From DAIRUS01 sp036803205 (GTDB lineage Bacteria; Patescibacteriota; Minisyncoccia; Minisyncoccales; GBS-2), in NCBI GenBank assembly GCA_036803205.1, contig DAIRUS010000004.1, positions 1 to 58,214 of the forward strand: 58,214 nucleotides of DNA, written 5' to 3'. The notes under the pieces are model-generated. The model saw nothing but the letters and a program-made list of their open reading frames with translations, did no database searches and was not told the origin of the DNA. A program made the position numbers and the translations under genes. Every line of letters starts with the position of its first letter. Positions within the stretch are counted from its first letter, which is position 1. Below, piece after piece: positions 17,613-25,838 of the stretch.

Positions 17613-18489
17613 AATTAAAAAAGCGATAATACCAGCTGCCGGTTGGGGAACAAGATTTTTACCCCAAACCAAGGCTATGCCCAAAGAAATGTTACCGGTG
17701 GTTGATAAACCAGTTATTCAATACGTTGTGGAAGAAGTAGTGGCTTCAGGAATCAAGGATATTATTATTATTACCGGAGCTCAAAAAAGAGCGATTGAAG
17801 ACCACTTTGACCGATCTCTTGAATTAGAAAGATTTTTAGAAAAAAAGGGGAAAGAAAAAGAATTAATAGAGATTAAAAAAATTGCCCACTTGGCTAATTT
17901 CATTTATATTCGCCAAAAAGGAGAAATATATGGCAATGCTATTCCAGTACTAACCGCCAAATCAGTTATTGGTCAAGAATCGTTTGCTGTCATCTGGGGA
18001 GATGAATTTATTATGGCTCAACCACCAAGATTGTTCCAGATGCTCCAAACCTATAAAAAATATCCCGGAGGTATTATCTCGGCAGTAAGAATTGAAGACA
18101 AAAATCATCTCTCGCGTTATGGAATTGCTGACATTCAAAAGATGGAAGAGGGTATTTTTAGAATAAAAAAAATTGTTGAAAAGCCCCTTCCAGAAAAAGC
18201 GCCCTCAAATTTGGCAACCCATGGCGCCTATATTTTGCCCCCAGAAATTTTTGAGATTATTGAAAAATTAAAACCCGGCAAGGGAGGTGAAATTTGGCTG
18301 ACTGATGCGATTAACAAACTGATAAAAAAAGGTTTTCCGGTTTATGCTTGCGAAATCAAAAATGGAAAATATTACGATACCGGCAACAAGTTAGAATATT
18401 TAAAAACTGTAGTGGAGTTTGCCCTTTCCCACCCCAATTTTTCTGACGATTTTAAAAATTATCTTAAAGGCTTAAATCTCTCAGACTAG
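17602..18489 (+). CDS. galU: UTP-glucose-1-phosphate uridylyltransferase
   Basis: This 295-residue enzyme begins IKKAIIPAAGWGTRFLPQTK (nucleotide-binding GxGxR-type loop), followed by AMPKEMLPVVDKPVIQYVVE, VIWGDEFI and IVEKPLPEKAPSNLATHGAY. All are GalU hallmarks. It makes UDP-glucose from glucose-1-phosphate, a donor for surface glycans and possibly glycogen. The last base of its TAG stop is also the first base of the tRNA-Leu gene, so the two probably share a transcript. Confidence 0.94.
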   Translation: MKNEIKKAIIPAAGWGTRFLPQTKAMPKEMLPVVDKPVIQYVVEEVVASGIKDIIIITGAQKRAIEDHFDRSLELERFLEKKGKEKELIEIKKIAHLANFIYIRQKGEIYGNAIPVLTAKSVIGQESFAVIWGDEFIMAQPPRLFQMLQTYKKYPGGIISAVRIEDKNHLSRYGIADIQKMEEGIFRIKKIVEKPLPEKAPSNLATHGAYILPPEIFEIIEKLKPGKGGEIWLTDAINKLIKKGFPVYACEIKNGKYYDTGNKLEYLKTVVEFALSHPNFSDDFKNYLKGLNLSD

Positions 18490-18571
18490 CGGACGTGGCG
18501 GAATGGTAGACGCACTAAGTTCAGGGCTTAGTGAGAGTAATCTCGTGGAGGTTCAAATCCTCCCGTCCGCA
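18489..18571 (+). tRNA. tRNA-Leu (anticodon CAG)
   Basis: The acceptor GCGGACG (18489-18495) pairs perfectly with CGTCCGC (18564-18570). The anticodon arm CTAAG-TTCAGGG-CTTAG gives CAG. A variable arm (GAGAGTAATCTCGT) and T arm GGAGG-TTCAAAT-CCTCC are intact, and the discriminator is A. CCA is not encoded. It begins inside the galU stop codon. Confidence 0.96.
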
Positions 18572-18659
18572 CTATTTTAATTCGGAAATTTATTTTCTAA
18601 AATTAGAATTTATTTTTTTATAATTTTGATTTCTATTTCCAATCACAAGTTTTGAGCTT

Positions 18660-20357
18660 TTGAAAAAAATGGTTAAACAATCAAGACAATCTTTTCTCCG
18701 AATTATTCCTTTAGGTGGTCTGGGAGAAGTGGGGCGAAATATGATGCTCTTGGGATATCAAGAAAAAATTTTGATTTTAGACATGGGTTTTCGTCTGCCA
18801 GAAGAAGATATGCCGGGAATAGATTATATTATTCCAAACATCGAATACTTAAAAGACAAAAAAGATAAAATTTTGGGAATTGTTTTCACTCATGGTCACT
18901 ATGATCATATTGGCGCTGTCCCTTATTTAATTGAGAAAATCTGGCGACCAAACTTGCCAATCTTTGCTTCAGCCTTAACCAAAGGAATTATACTTAAAAG
19001 ACAAGAAGACTTTCCCCATCAACCCAAGTTGGAAATTAAAGAGGTGAAAGATGGGTCCAAAATAAAATTGGGGGGATTTCAAATTCAATTCTTTAAACAA
19101 AACCACAATATTCCTGATAATTTAGGTCTTTTCATTAGTACTCCTCTAGGGAACATCCTTCATACTTCTGATTTTAAATTTGATAAAAATCCAGTTAATG
19201 ATTTACCAACAAATTTTCAAAAACTAAGAGAGCTTAGTCAAAGAAAGATTTTACTTTTAATGTCCGATTCTACTGGAGCGGAAGAAGAAGGCCATTCGCT
19301 TTCAGAAAAAGAGATTATGAAAAATCTAGAAGAGATTTTCAAAATGTCTTCTGGAAGAATTATTGCCGCCACTTTTGCTTCTTTGATAAATAGAATTCAG
19401 CAAATAATCACCATTTCGGAAAAATACCAAAGAAAAGTTTGCTTAGCGGGGTATTCAATGAAGACTAATGTCGAAATTGGAAAAAAATTAGGTTATATAA
19501 AAACTAAAAAGGGAACTTTAATTAGCGAAAAAGAAATCAAACATTTTCCCGATTCCCAAATAACGATTTTATGTACCGGTGCCCAGGGAGAAGCCGAGGC
19601 AGTTTTAATGAAAATTACCTCAAAAGAACATCGTTTCTTAAAAATTGAAAAGGGAGACACAATCATTTTTTCCTCCTCGGTTATTCCCGGCAACGAAAGA
19701 ACAGTCCAGATAATGAAAGATGAGCTTTTGCGTCAAGGAGCAAAGATTTTCCATTATAAAATGATGGATATTCACGCTGGTGGTCATGCCAAAAAAGAAG
19801 AATTAAAAGAGATGATAAAAATAATGAAGCCAAAATTTTTCTTGCCTATTCATGGTCAATATTCAATGCTTATCTCACATGCTCAAATAGCTAAAGAACT
19901 AGGTCTTCCTGAGAAAAAAATTATTTTAGCTGATAATGGTCAGGTTATTAATCTGGGGTCAAAAAATTTTTATATTGAAAAAGAAAGGGTCCCCTCAAAT
20001 TACGTTATGGTTGATGGATTGGGGGTTGGTGATGTTGGTGAAGTGGTTTTAAGGGATCGGCAAATGTTGGCCAGAGACGGAATGTTTGTCATTGTAGTTA
20101 TTGTTGATCGCCAAACTGGCAAAGTTAAAGGCTCGCCTGATATAATATCAAGAGGTTTTGTTTATTTAAAAGAATCAAAAGAACTTTTGAGAGAAACGCG
20201 GAAAAAAGTGATTGGAATTGTCAACCAGACAACCGGTTCTGGGCAGGTTGTTAACTGGAGCTATATTAAAGACGAAATTAGAAATAAAATTGGTCAGTTT
20301 CTTTTTTTAAAAACCCAGCGTAGACCAATGGTTCTACCAGTGGTGATAGCAGTATAA
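18660..20357 (+). CDS. rnj: Ribonuclease J
   Basis: This 565-residue metallo-beta-lactamase/beta-CASP nuclease has the zinc motif FTHGHYDHIGA near residue 80, ILHTSDFKFD, the beta-CASP histidine DIHAGGHA, and LPIHGQYSML. A C-terminal domain is present (EVVLRDRQMLARDGMFVIVV). RNase J processes and degrades mRNA and matures rRNA in bacteria without RNase E. The track begins at a TTG; the ATG at 18669 is an equally good start. A TATAAT box lies at 18619-18624, without a clear -35. Confidence 0.95.
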   Translation: MKKMVKQSRQSFLRIIPLGGLGEVGRNMMLLGYQEKILILDMGFRLPEEDMPGIDYIIPNIEYLKDKKDKILGIVFTHGHYDHIGAVPYLIEKIWRPNLPIFASALTKGIILKRQEDFPHQPKLEIKEVKDGSKIKLGGFQIQFFKQNHNIPDNLGLFISTPLGNILHTSDFKFDKNPVNDLPTNFQKLRELSQRKILLLMSDSTGAEEEGHSLSEKEIMKNLEEIFKMSSGRIIAATFASLINRIQQIITISEKYQRKVCLAGYSMKTNVEIGKKLGYIKTKKGTLISEKEIKHFPDSQITILCTGAQGEAEAVLMKITSKEHRFLKIEKGDTIIFSSSVIPGNERTVQIMKDELLRQGAKIFHYKMMDIHAGGHAKKEELKEMIKIMKPKFFLPIHGQYSMLISHAQIAKELGLPEKKIILADNGQVINLGSKNFYIEKERVPSNYVMVDGLGVGDVGEVVLRDRQMLARDGMFVIVVIVDRQTGKVKGSPDIISRGFVYLKESKELLRETRKKVIGIVNQTTGSGQVVNWSYIKDEIRNKIGQFLFLKTQRRPMVLPVVIAV

Positions 20358-20361
20358 AACT

Positions 20362-21339
20362 ATGCGAATCTTTTCGGGTATTAGACCAACAGGAGAATTA
20401 CATATCGGAAATTATTTGGGCGCCATTAGACAGTGGTTAGAGCTTCAAGAAAAAAATGAGTGTCTTTTTTGTATTGTTGATCTCCACGCTATTACTACTC
20501 CTTTCAGCCCTGATCGATTGCAACAAAATATTATTAAATTAGCCACTGCTTATTTGGCCACTGGTTTGAACCCGGAAAAAAGTATCATCTTCGTCCAATC
20601 CCAAATCAAAGAGCATGCCGAATTAGCTTGGTTATTAGGGTCATTTACTCCCTTGGGCGAATTAAGAAGAATGACTCAATTCAAAGAAAAAACAAAAAGA
20701 CATCCAGAACATGTTAATGCTGGCTTGTTAAACTATCCCCTTTTGATGGCTGCCGATATCCTTCTCTACCAAACCGAAGCAGTACCGGTTGGAAAAGATC
20801 AACAACAACATGTTGAATTAACGCGTCAAATTGCTCGGAATTTTAATAAAAAATTTGGAGAGGTTTTTAAAATTCCAAAGGTTTTACTTTCTGAAGGTCA
20901 AAAAATTATGTCTTTACAAAATCCAAGGAAAAAAATGTCAAAAACTGATGATCCCAGAGGTTGCATTGATTTATTTGAAGAACCGGCAGAAATTCAAAAA
21001 AAAGTTATGGCAGCCGTCACCGATCCCGGGAAAAAAATTAAATATCAACCTGAAAGACAGCCGGGAATTTCTAACCTTTTAACTATCTACTCGCTCTTTA
21101 GCGGGAAATCAATTAAATTTTTAGAGAAAAAGTTTGAAAACAAAGGCTACGAAGCATTTAAAAAATCATTAATAAAGGTTTTAATTGATGCTTTGGAGCC
21201 TTTTCGTAAAAAACAAAAAGAGCTTTCAAGCCGGGAAGTTTATGTTAGAGAAATTTTACAACAGGGTAGAAAAAGGGCTGAGGTTATTGCTCAATCAACC
21301 ATAACCGAGGTCAAGAAAAAAATGGGTCTCATCCTCTAA
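20362..21339 (+). CDS. trpS: Tryptophanyl-tRNA synthetase
   Basis: This 325-residue class I synthetase has IRPTGELHIGNYLGAIRQW (HIGH variant HIGN) and PRKKMSKTDDPRG (KMSKS variant KMSKT). The MAADILLYQTEAVPVGKDQQQH stretch is the diagnostic TrpRS active-site region. Length and motifs are normal. It follows RNase J by four bases and is the last gene of the plus-strand run. Confidence 0.96.
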   Translation: MRIFSGIRPTGELHIGNYLGAIRQWLELQEKNECLFCIVDLHAITTPFSPDRLQQNIIKLATAYLATGLNPEKSIIFVQSQIKEHAELAWLLGSFTPLGELRRMTQFKEKTKRHPEHVNAGLLNYPLLMAADILLYQTEAVPVGKDQQQHVELTRQIARNFNKKFGEVFKIPKVLLSEGQKIMSLQNPRKKMSKTDDPRGCIDLFEEPAEIQKKVMAAVTDPGKKIKYQPERQPGISNLLTIYSLFSGKSIKFLEKKFENKGYEAFKKSLIKVLIDALEPFRKKQKELSSREVYVREILQQGRKRAEVIAQSTITEVKKKMGLIL

Positions 21340-21395
21340 CCAATAACTAGTAGATATCGAATCAATCTTTTTCCAAAAAATCTTTTCCTTCCAAT

Positions 21396-21434
21396 CCTAC
21401 ATCTTATTTTGCCATGGCAAAAATATGTGTTAGG
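21396..21434. repeat. Family A palindrome, copy 1
   Basis: The core TTTTGCCATGGCAAAA is a perfect 16-bp palindrome, with outer arms CCTACAT (21396-21402) and ATGTGTTAGG (21425-21434). It lies 29 bases beyond the stop of the PaaX/Cas2-like gene. Its left arm matches an arm of copy 2 at 17 of 18 positions (CCTACATCTTATTTTGCC against CCTACATCTTAATTTGCC), so the copies are related repeats. Between the trpS stop and this copy I see nothing else. Confidence 0.75.
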
Positions 21435-21463
21435 TTTTATTTTAAAATTTTTTATTATTTTTA

Positions 21464-21769
21464 TTAAATTTTAAATATTTTTCTTAGCCAATCATCAGGC
21501 CCAACATTTTCGGCAATAATCAATCTCATTTCTTTCTGGGAAAGACCAAAAAACTCTCTTAAAAGTTCGATTTCGTCTTGACAGTCAAAAGGAACAATCC
21601 AGACGCTTTTTTGTAATTGATAAAATCCTAGCTCTTTTAACTTACTTCGAAAAAGCTCTCGATAGACTTTTTTTAATTGAGAGATATCAAAAATTACTAT
21701 TCTCCATTTTCCATCCCATTTTTTTGGCTTCTTTATTTTTAGGGCATCGATTTGAAGCCAACCAGCCAT
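21464..21769 (-). CDS. PaaX C-terminal / Cas2-like domain protein
   Basis: From the ATG at 21769 this is a 101-residue protein matching the C-terminal, Cas2-like ferredoxin-fold part of PaaX-family proteins: WDGKWRIVIFDI, LRSKLKELGF-type helix (FRSKLKELGFYQLQKSVWI), VPFDCQDEIELLREFFGL. An AAGG sits seven bases before this ATG, so independent translation is plausible. The same frame continues upstream for 110 codons and encodes the family's winged-helix part but has no ATG, GTG or TTG (see 21770-22099). It resembles the intact paralogue at 41941. It is either a lone Cas2-fold protein, or a full PaaX-like regulator with an unusual start. Confidence 0.65.
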   Translation of the reverse strand: MAGWLQIDALKIKKPKKWDGKWRIVIFDISQLKKVYRELFRSKLKELGFYQLQKSVWIVPFDCQDEIELLREFFGLSQKEMRLIIAENVGPDDWLRKIFKI

Positions 21770-22099
21770 TTTTTTACCTTTTTCGGTTAAGCTAATATAA
21801 AGTTGATGGTCTTTCTTTTTTATCTCGATACAATCTTGTTTAAGTAATCTTTTAAAAGCATTGGAAAGATTTCGACTCTTATATTTTCGCCATCGGGGAA
21901 TATGCTTTGTTAAATTCCAAACAAAATAAGGAGAAGCGGCTGCAATATAAACTAAACCGGCAAGGGCTAACCATTTTAATATATCTTTGACAGTTTCTGA
22001 TTTTGGCTTTTTGAAATAATATTTGTATTTCCTGGAACTAATCTTACACTTTAATTTGCCATGGCAAATTAAGATGTAGGATTTAAAAAACAGAAATGA
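21770..22099 (-). other. In-frame N-terminal extension of the PaaX-like gene with no canonical start
   Basis: This stretch is open in the same frame as the downstream Cas2-like domain, from a TAG at 22100-22102. It encodes KKPKSETVKDILKWLALAGL, VYIAAASPYFVWNLTKHIPR and NAFKRLLKQDCIEIKKKDHQ, which read as the PaaX N-terminal helix and winged helix-turn-helix. No ATG, GTG or TTG is in frame. The ATG within palindrome copy 2 is in another frame and meets a stop after three codons. Either a rare start codon is used or a frameshift has removed the start. Confidence 0.65.
22043..22080. repeat. Family A palindrome, copy 2
   Basis: The inner 22 bp (22051-22072, centred on GCCATGGC) are a perfect palindrome, extended imperfectly to CTTACACT on one side and GATGTAGG on the other. 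It overlaps the expected 5' end of the PaaX-like reading frame, so it sits where an autoregulatory operator would be. Confidence 0.8.
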
Positions 22100-22116
22100 C
22101 TATTGTCTATTTTAAA

Positions 22117-22152
22117 GTGACATATATTTTGCCATGGCTATTTTTTATGTAC
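22117..22152. repeat. Family A palindrome, copy 3
   Basis: GTGACAT and ATGTAC arms flank TTTTGCCATGGC. It is less perfect than copy 2, from which it is separated by 36 bases. It lies between the PaaX-like reading frame and the 3' end of the phosphohexomutase gene, upstream of the former. Confidence 0.65.
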
Positions 22153-22168
22153 AATTGAGAAAAAATTT

Positions 22169-23605
22169 TTAAGCTGATAATCTCTGTTTATTTTTTAAAA
22201 TTAATGAGAAGAGTTCATTTTTCTTTTTGTTCATTATTTTTTTTGTTTTTGCTTCAAGGGACAATCTTAAAAGATCCTCGGTTCCGGAAGGACGCACCAA
22301 GAACCACCAGTCAGGAAAATCAACTCTTAACCCATCGATCTTTGATATTTTTCCTTTTCCGGCAAATTTTTTCTCTAAAAATTTTAAAATGTTTTCTTTA
22401 TCTTTAACCACAAAGTTAATTTCTCCAGTCTGAAAATACCGACGGTAAGAACTAATTAGTTCAGAGAAGGCTCTTTTTTGGCTTGAAATTGTTTCTATAA
22501 TTTTCAACAAAACAAAAATTGGTGCTTCGCAAAAATAATGTTCGCGATGATAAAAGTGTCCAGAAGCTTCACCAGCAAAAAGAATATTTTCCTTCTTCAT
22601 CTTCTCTTTAATAAAAGAGTGGCCAATTCTTGAAACCACCGGAATGCCCCCCGCTTTTTTAATTGTTTCTGGGACAATATTACTCGATCTAATATCATAA
22701 AGAATTTTTTCACCCCGTTTTTCTTTTAAAATAAGATCAGCCAAGAAAGCAGTAATGAGGTCACCCATAATTATTTCACCTCTTTCATCAACAAAACAGA
22801 TTCTATCTCCGTCACCATCTAAAGCTACTCCCAAATCGGCTTTTCTGGTTTTAACTTTGCTTTGAAGAAATATCAAATTTTCTTTTATTAAAGGGTCAGG
22901 ATTATGATGAGGAAATTTTCCATCTAGTTTTTCAAATAAAGAAATGGTTTGAATGGGAAGTCTTTTCTTTAATTTAGGAATTAAAATTCCGGCAACCGCA
23001 TTACCGGTATCAAAAACAATTTTTAATTTTTTAAATTTCTTGACCTCAAATTTTTTAAGGTTAAAGTCTAAATAATCTTCGATTATCTTTTTTTTAATTA
23101 TCACCCCCCTCTTTTGAAAAACAGGTTGAGTTATTCTTCCGATTGTTTTTTGGATTTCTGTTAAGCCACTATCTTTACTTATCGGTTGGGCTTTCTCCCG
23201 TACCAACTTAAATCCATTATACTCTGGCGGATTATGACTAGCAGTAATCTGAATTCCTCCATCATATTGGTAATTTGCAACAGCAAAATAAAGCATTGGA
23301 GTAGTTGCCAAGCCAATATCAATTACTCTAGCCCCAAAACCCAAAAGCCCCTTGATGAGACCTTGAAAAAGGTAGGGAGAAGAAAGACGATTATCTCTGC
23401 CAACAACGAGTTTTGGTTTTTCTTTTTTCAAAAATTTTCCAAAGGCTTGACCGATAAAAAAGGCAGTTTTTTTATTAACCTCTTGAGGATAAATTCCCCG
23501 AATGTCATAACTTTTAAAAATCTTTGGGTCAACCCCTAAATAAGAGAGGTTATTTTGATGAGGGAAAAATTTAAATTCTTTTTTCTTTGAAGGATTGATT
23601 TTCAT
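22169..23605 (-). CDS. Phosphomannomutase/phosphoglucomutase
   Basis: This 478-residue alpha-D-phosphohexomutase carries all four family motifs: the phosphoserine loop TASHNPPEYNGFK, the metal loop DGDGDRICF, the sugar loop GEASGHFYHR, and the phosphate-binding RPSGTEDLLR. It interconverts hexose 6- and 1-phosphates, linking the isomerase at 16575 with GalU. The start is the ATG at 23605. Its promoter must lie in or near the 24-base gap it shares with the divergent ychF. Confidence 0.93.
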   Translation of the reverse strand: MKINPSKKKEFKFFPHQNNLSYLGVDPKIFKSYDIRGIYPQEVNKKTAFFIGQAFGKFLKKEKPKLVVGRDNRLSSPYLFQGLIKGLLGFGARVIDIGLATTPMLYFAVANYQYDGGIQITASHNPPEYNGFKLVREKAQPISKDSGLTEIQKTIGRITQPVFQKRGVIIKKKIIEDYLDFNLKKFEVKKFKKLKIVFDTGNAVAGILIPKLKKRLPIQTISLFEKLDGKFPHHNPDPLIKENLIFLQSKVKTRKADLGVALDGDGDRICFVDERGEIIMGDLITAFLADLILKEKRGEKILYDIRSSNIVPETIKKAGGIPVVSRIGHSFIKEKMKKENILFAGEASGHFYHREHYFCEAPIFVLLKIIETISSQKRAFSELISSYRRYFQTGEINFVVKDKENILKFLEKKFAGKGKISKIDGLRVDFPDWWFLVRPSGTEDLLRLSLEAKTKKIMNKKKNELFSLILKNKQRLSA

Positions 23606-23629
23606 AATATTCTATTATAGCATATTTAT
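23606..23629. promoter_or_regulatory. Shared -10 region for divergent mutase and ychF genes
   Basis: The 24-base gap holds the palindrome CTATTATAG, which reads TATTAT on the plus strand and TATAAT on the minus strand. Both genes would thus use overlapping -10 boxes with nearly leaderless transcripts. No -35 element was identified. Confidence 0.4.
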
Positions 23630-24664
23630 ATGAGTTTCTCAGTAGGTATTGTGGGATTACCCAATGTGGGTAAATCTACCTTATTTAAAGCCTTAACAAA
23701 AAAACCAGTTGAGATTGCTAACTATCCTTTCACCACTATTAATCCCAATGTGGGGATAGTAACCGTTCCTGACCAAAGATTGAAAAAAATTGCCGAAATA
23801 ATAAAACCAGAAAAAGTAACTCCAACCGTAATCCAATTTATCGATATTGCCGGCTTAGTGAAGGGCGCTCATACAGGCGAAGGATTGGGCAATCAATTTT
23901 TGGCTCAGATTAGAAATTGTGATGCCATTTTAGAAATAGTTCGGGCATTCAATACGCCGGGGGTGGAAAATGTTTTAGGAAGGGTTAACCCGGAAAAGGA
24001 AATTGAAATTATCAAAACCGAACTTTTGATGAAGGACCTGGAAACTTTAGAAAATTTACTTTTAAAATTAGAAAAAGATCTAAAAAAGGATAAAAAAACC
24101 TTAAAAAAATTTGAAATTCTGAAAAAAATTAAAGAAGCGGTTTTACAAGGAAAGTTAATTTCCGAAATTAACTTAAGCCAAGAAGAAAAATTGGAAATCA
24201 AAGAATATCAATTTTTAACTCAAAAGGTCATATTTTATGTCTTGAACACTAACGGAAAAATCAGCCTTCCAAAGTATCAATTTAAACACCTAAAGATTAA
24301 TTTGAAGGAAGAAGAAGAGATTTCTGAATTGTCAAAAGAAGAAGCAATAGAGTTGGGATTTAAATCCCAACTTGACCAACTGATTTTAACTTGTTACAAT
24401 ATTCTTGATTTAATAACTTTTTTTACGGTGGCTGGTGGAAAAGAAGTCCGGGCCTGGACTTTAAAAAAGGATTCGAAGGTTATTGAAGCGGCTGGTCTTG
24501 TCCATTCTGATTTCAAAGAAAAATTTATCAAGGCTGAAATATTAAATTGGCAGAAACTAATTGAGGCTGGTTCTTGGCTAATGGCGCGAGAAAAAGGTTT
24601 CGTTCAAAGCTTTGGTAAAGATTATCTCGTCCAAGATGGCGATGTAATCGAATTCAAAATATGA
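23630..24664 (+). CDS. ychF: YchF/OLA1-type P-loop ATPase
   Basis: This 344-residue protein begins MSFSVGIVGLPNVGKSTLFK (G1), with IANYPFTTINPNVGIVTVPD (switch region) and IDIAGLVKGAHTGEGLGNQF (G3). The C-terminal TGS domain is FTVAGGKEVRAWTLKKDSK through LVQDGDVIEFKI. The nucleotide-specificity motif, NxxE in other YchF proteins, reads NTNG in FYVLNTNGKI. At 344 residues it is slightly short of the usual 363. It is a ribosome-associated ATPase of the Obg family. Its stop overlaps rpsF by four bases. Confidence 0.94.
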   Translation: MSFSVGIVGLPNVGKSTLFKALTKKPVEIANYPFTTINPNVGIVTVPDQRLKKIAEIIKPEKVTPTVIQFIDIAGLVKGAHTGEGLGNQFLAQIRNCDAILEIVRAFNTPGVENVLGRVNPEKEIEIIKTELLMKDLETLENLLLKLEKDLKKDKKTLKKFEILKKIKEAVLQGKLISEINLSQEEKLEIKEYQFLTQKVIFYVLNTNGKISLPKYQFKHLKINLKEEEEISELSKEEAIELGFKSQLDQLILTCYNILDLITFFTVAGGKEVRAWTLKKDSKVIEAAGLVHSDFKEKFIKAEILNWQKLIEAGSWLMAREKGFVQSFGKDYLVQDGDVIEFKI

Positions 24665-25074
24665 AATATTACGAATTAACCTATCTAATTTCACCTGAAA
24701 TCTCGGATTTAGAGTTGAAATCTTTAACCGAGAAAATAAATTCTCTGATTAAAAATGAGGGTGAGGTCCTGGAAGAGTTGGCTTCTCCAATTAAAAAGGT
24801 GTTGGCTTTACCAATCAAAAAACACTCAACGGCTTTTTTGGCCAGCATTTACTTTCGTCTTAAACCGGAAAAGTTAAAAGATTTAGAAAAAGTCTTAAAA
24901 ACAGAAGAGAAGGTGCTTCGTTATTTAATTTTTAGTAAAAAAATAACAAAAACAAGACAGCCGAAGAGAAAACCTCTAAAAGAAGTGGTTTTTAAAATAC
25001 CGATACCGACCAAAGAAAAAAAGGTCGAGTTGAAAGAAATCGATGAAAAATTGGAAGAAATACTTGGTGAATAA
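24661..25074 (+). CDS. rpsF: 30S ribosomal protein bS6
   Basis: This 137-residue protein begins MKYYELTYLISPEISDLELK, followed by HSTAFLASIYFRLKPEKLKD and LEKVLKTEEKVLRYLI, the bS6 ferredoxin-like fold. A charged C-terminal extension (KEKKVELKEIDEKLEEILGE) is longer than in E. coli. It binds S18 on the small subunit. The order rpsF-ssb-rpsR is a classical bacterial arrangement. Confidence 0.93.
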   Translation: MKYYELTYLISPEISDLELKSLTEKINSLIKNEGEVLEELASPIKKVLALPIKKHSTAFLASIYFRLKPEKLKDLEKVLKTEEKVLRYLIFSKKITKTRQPKRKPLKEVVFKIPIPTKEKKVELKEIDEKLEEILGE

Positions 25075-25081
25075 AAATTAT

Positions 25082-25510
25082 ATGAACCTTAATAAAGTAT
25101 TTTTAATTGGTAGACTAACCCAAGACCCCGAAACCAAAACCACCCCTGCCGGGAAAGCAGTTTGTCGTTTCGGATTAGCGACTAACAGAATAAGCAGAGA
25201 TCCAATTAGCGGTGAGACAAAAAAATCGACCGAATATCATAATATAGTTTTATGGCGGAGATTGGCCGAGATTGCTTCTCAATATTTAACTAAGGGAAGC
25301 TTAGTTTTAATTGAAGGAAGACTCCAGACAAGAACCTGGCAGGATAATCAAGGGAATCAACGTTCAAGAACCGAAATTGTGGCCGAAAGAATACAATTAG
25401 GTCCGAAAACGGCCGGCAAAGTAGTGCCGCCGGAGAAAGAAATTCCCACTCCGGAAGAAATTCCAATTATTGAAGAAGAAGAAATCAACGTAAAAGATAT
25501 TCCTTTTTAG
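25082..25510 (+). CDS. ssb: Single-stranded DNA-binding protein
   Basis: This 142-residue protein starts MNLNKVFLIGRLTQDPETKT; a longer reading from 25043 would intrude on rpsF. The OB fold is complete: VCRFGLATNR, EYHNIVLWRRLAEIASQYL, KGSLVLIEGRLQTRTWQDNQ. A short acidic linker leads to the tip VKDIPF, the conserved partner-binding end of bacterial SSB. It protects single-stranded DNA in replication and repair. Confidence 0.95.
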   Translation: MNLNKVFLIGRLTQDPETKTTPAGKAVCRFGLATNRISRDPISGETKKSTEYHNIVLWRRLAEIASQYLTKGSLVLIEGRLQTRTWQDNQGNQRSRTEIVAERIQLGPKTAGKVVPPEKEIPTPEEIPIIEEEEINVKDIPF

Positions 25511-25610
25511 AAAATTTTAATTTTCAGTTAGTCCAATTTCTAATATTTCTAATCAATCTCTAATTACAAAATCCCTAATATCTAAAAATTTCGGTTATTT
25601 AGTTATTAAA

Positions 25611-25808
25611 ATGACTTGTTATTTTTGCCACCAAAATATTCAAGACATAGACTTCAAAAAAACAGACCTCTTAAGAAGGTTTCTTTCTGCTTTAGGAAAA
25701 ATCAAATCCAGAAAAAAAACCGGCACCTGCGCTTATCACCAAAGAAAATTAGCTAAGGCCATAAAAAGAGCACGATATCTCGGGTTGCTTCCCGCTAGCG
25801 TTAAATAA
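25611..25808 (+). CDS. rpsR: 30S ribosomal protein bS18
   Basis: This 65-residue protein carries LAKAIKRARYLGLLPASVK, the highly conserved S18 RNA-binding end. Cys3, Cys6, Cys40 and His43 (CYFC...CAYH) form a likely zinc site, retained in some lineages and lost in others. It completes the S6-SSB-S18 group. A 100-base gap after ssb shows no clear promoter. It faces recA convergently across 30 bases, where I see no strong terminator. Confidence 0.92.
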   Translation: MTCYFCHQNIQDIDFKKTDLLRRFLSALGKIKSRKKTGTCAYHQRKLAKAIKRARYLGLLPASVK

Positions 25809-25838
25809 AACAGTTCTTTAAGGGGGAGGAAAAATTAA

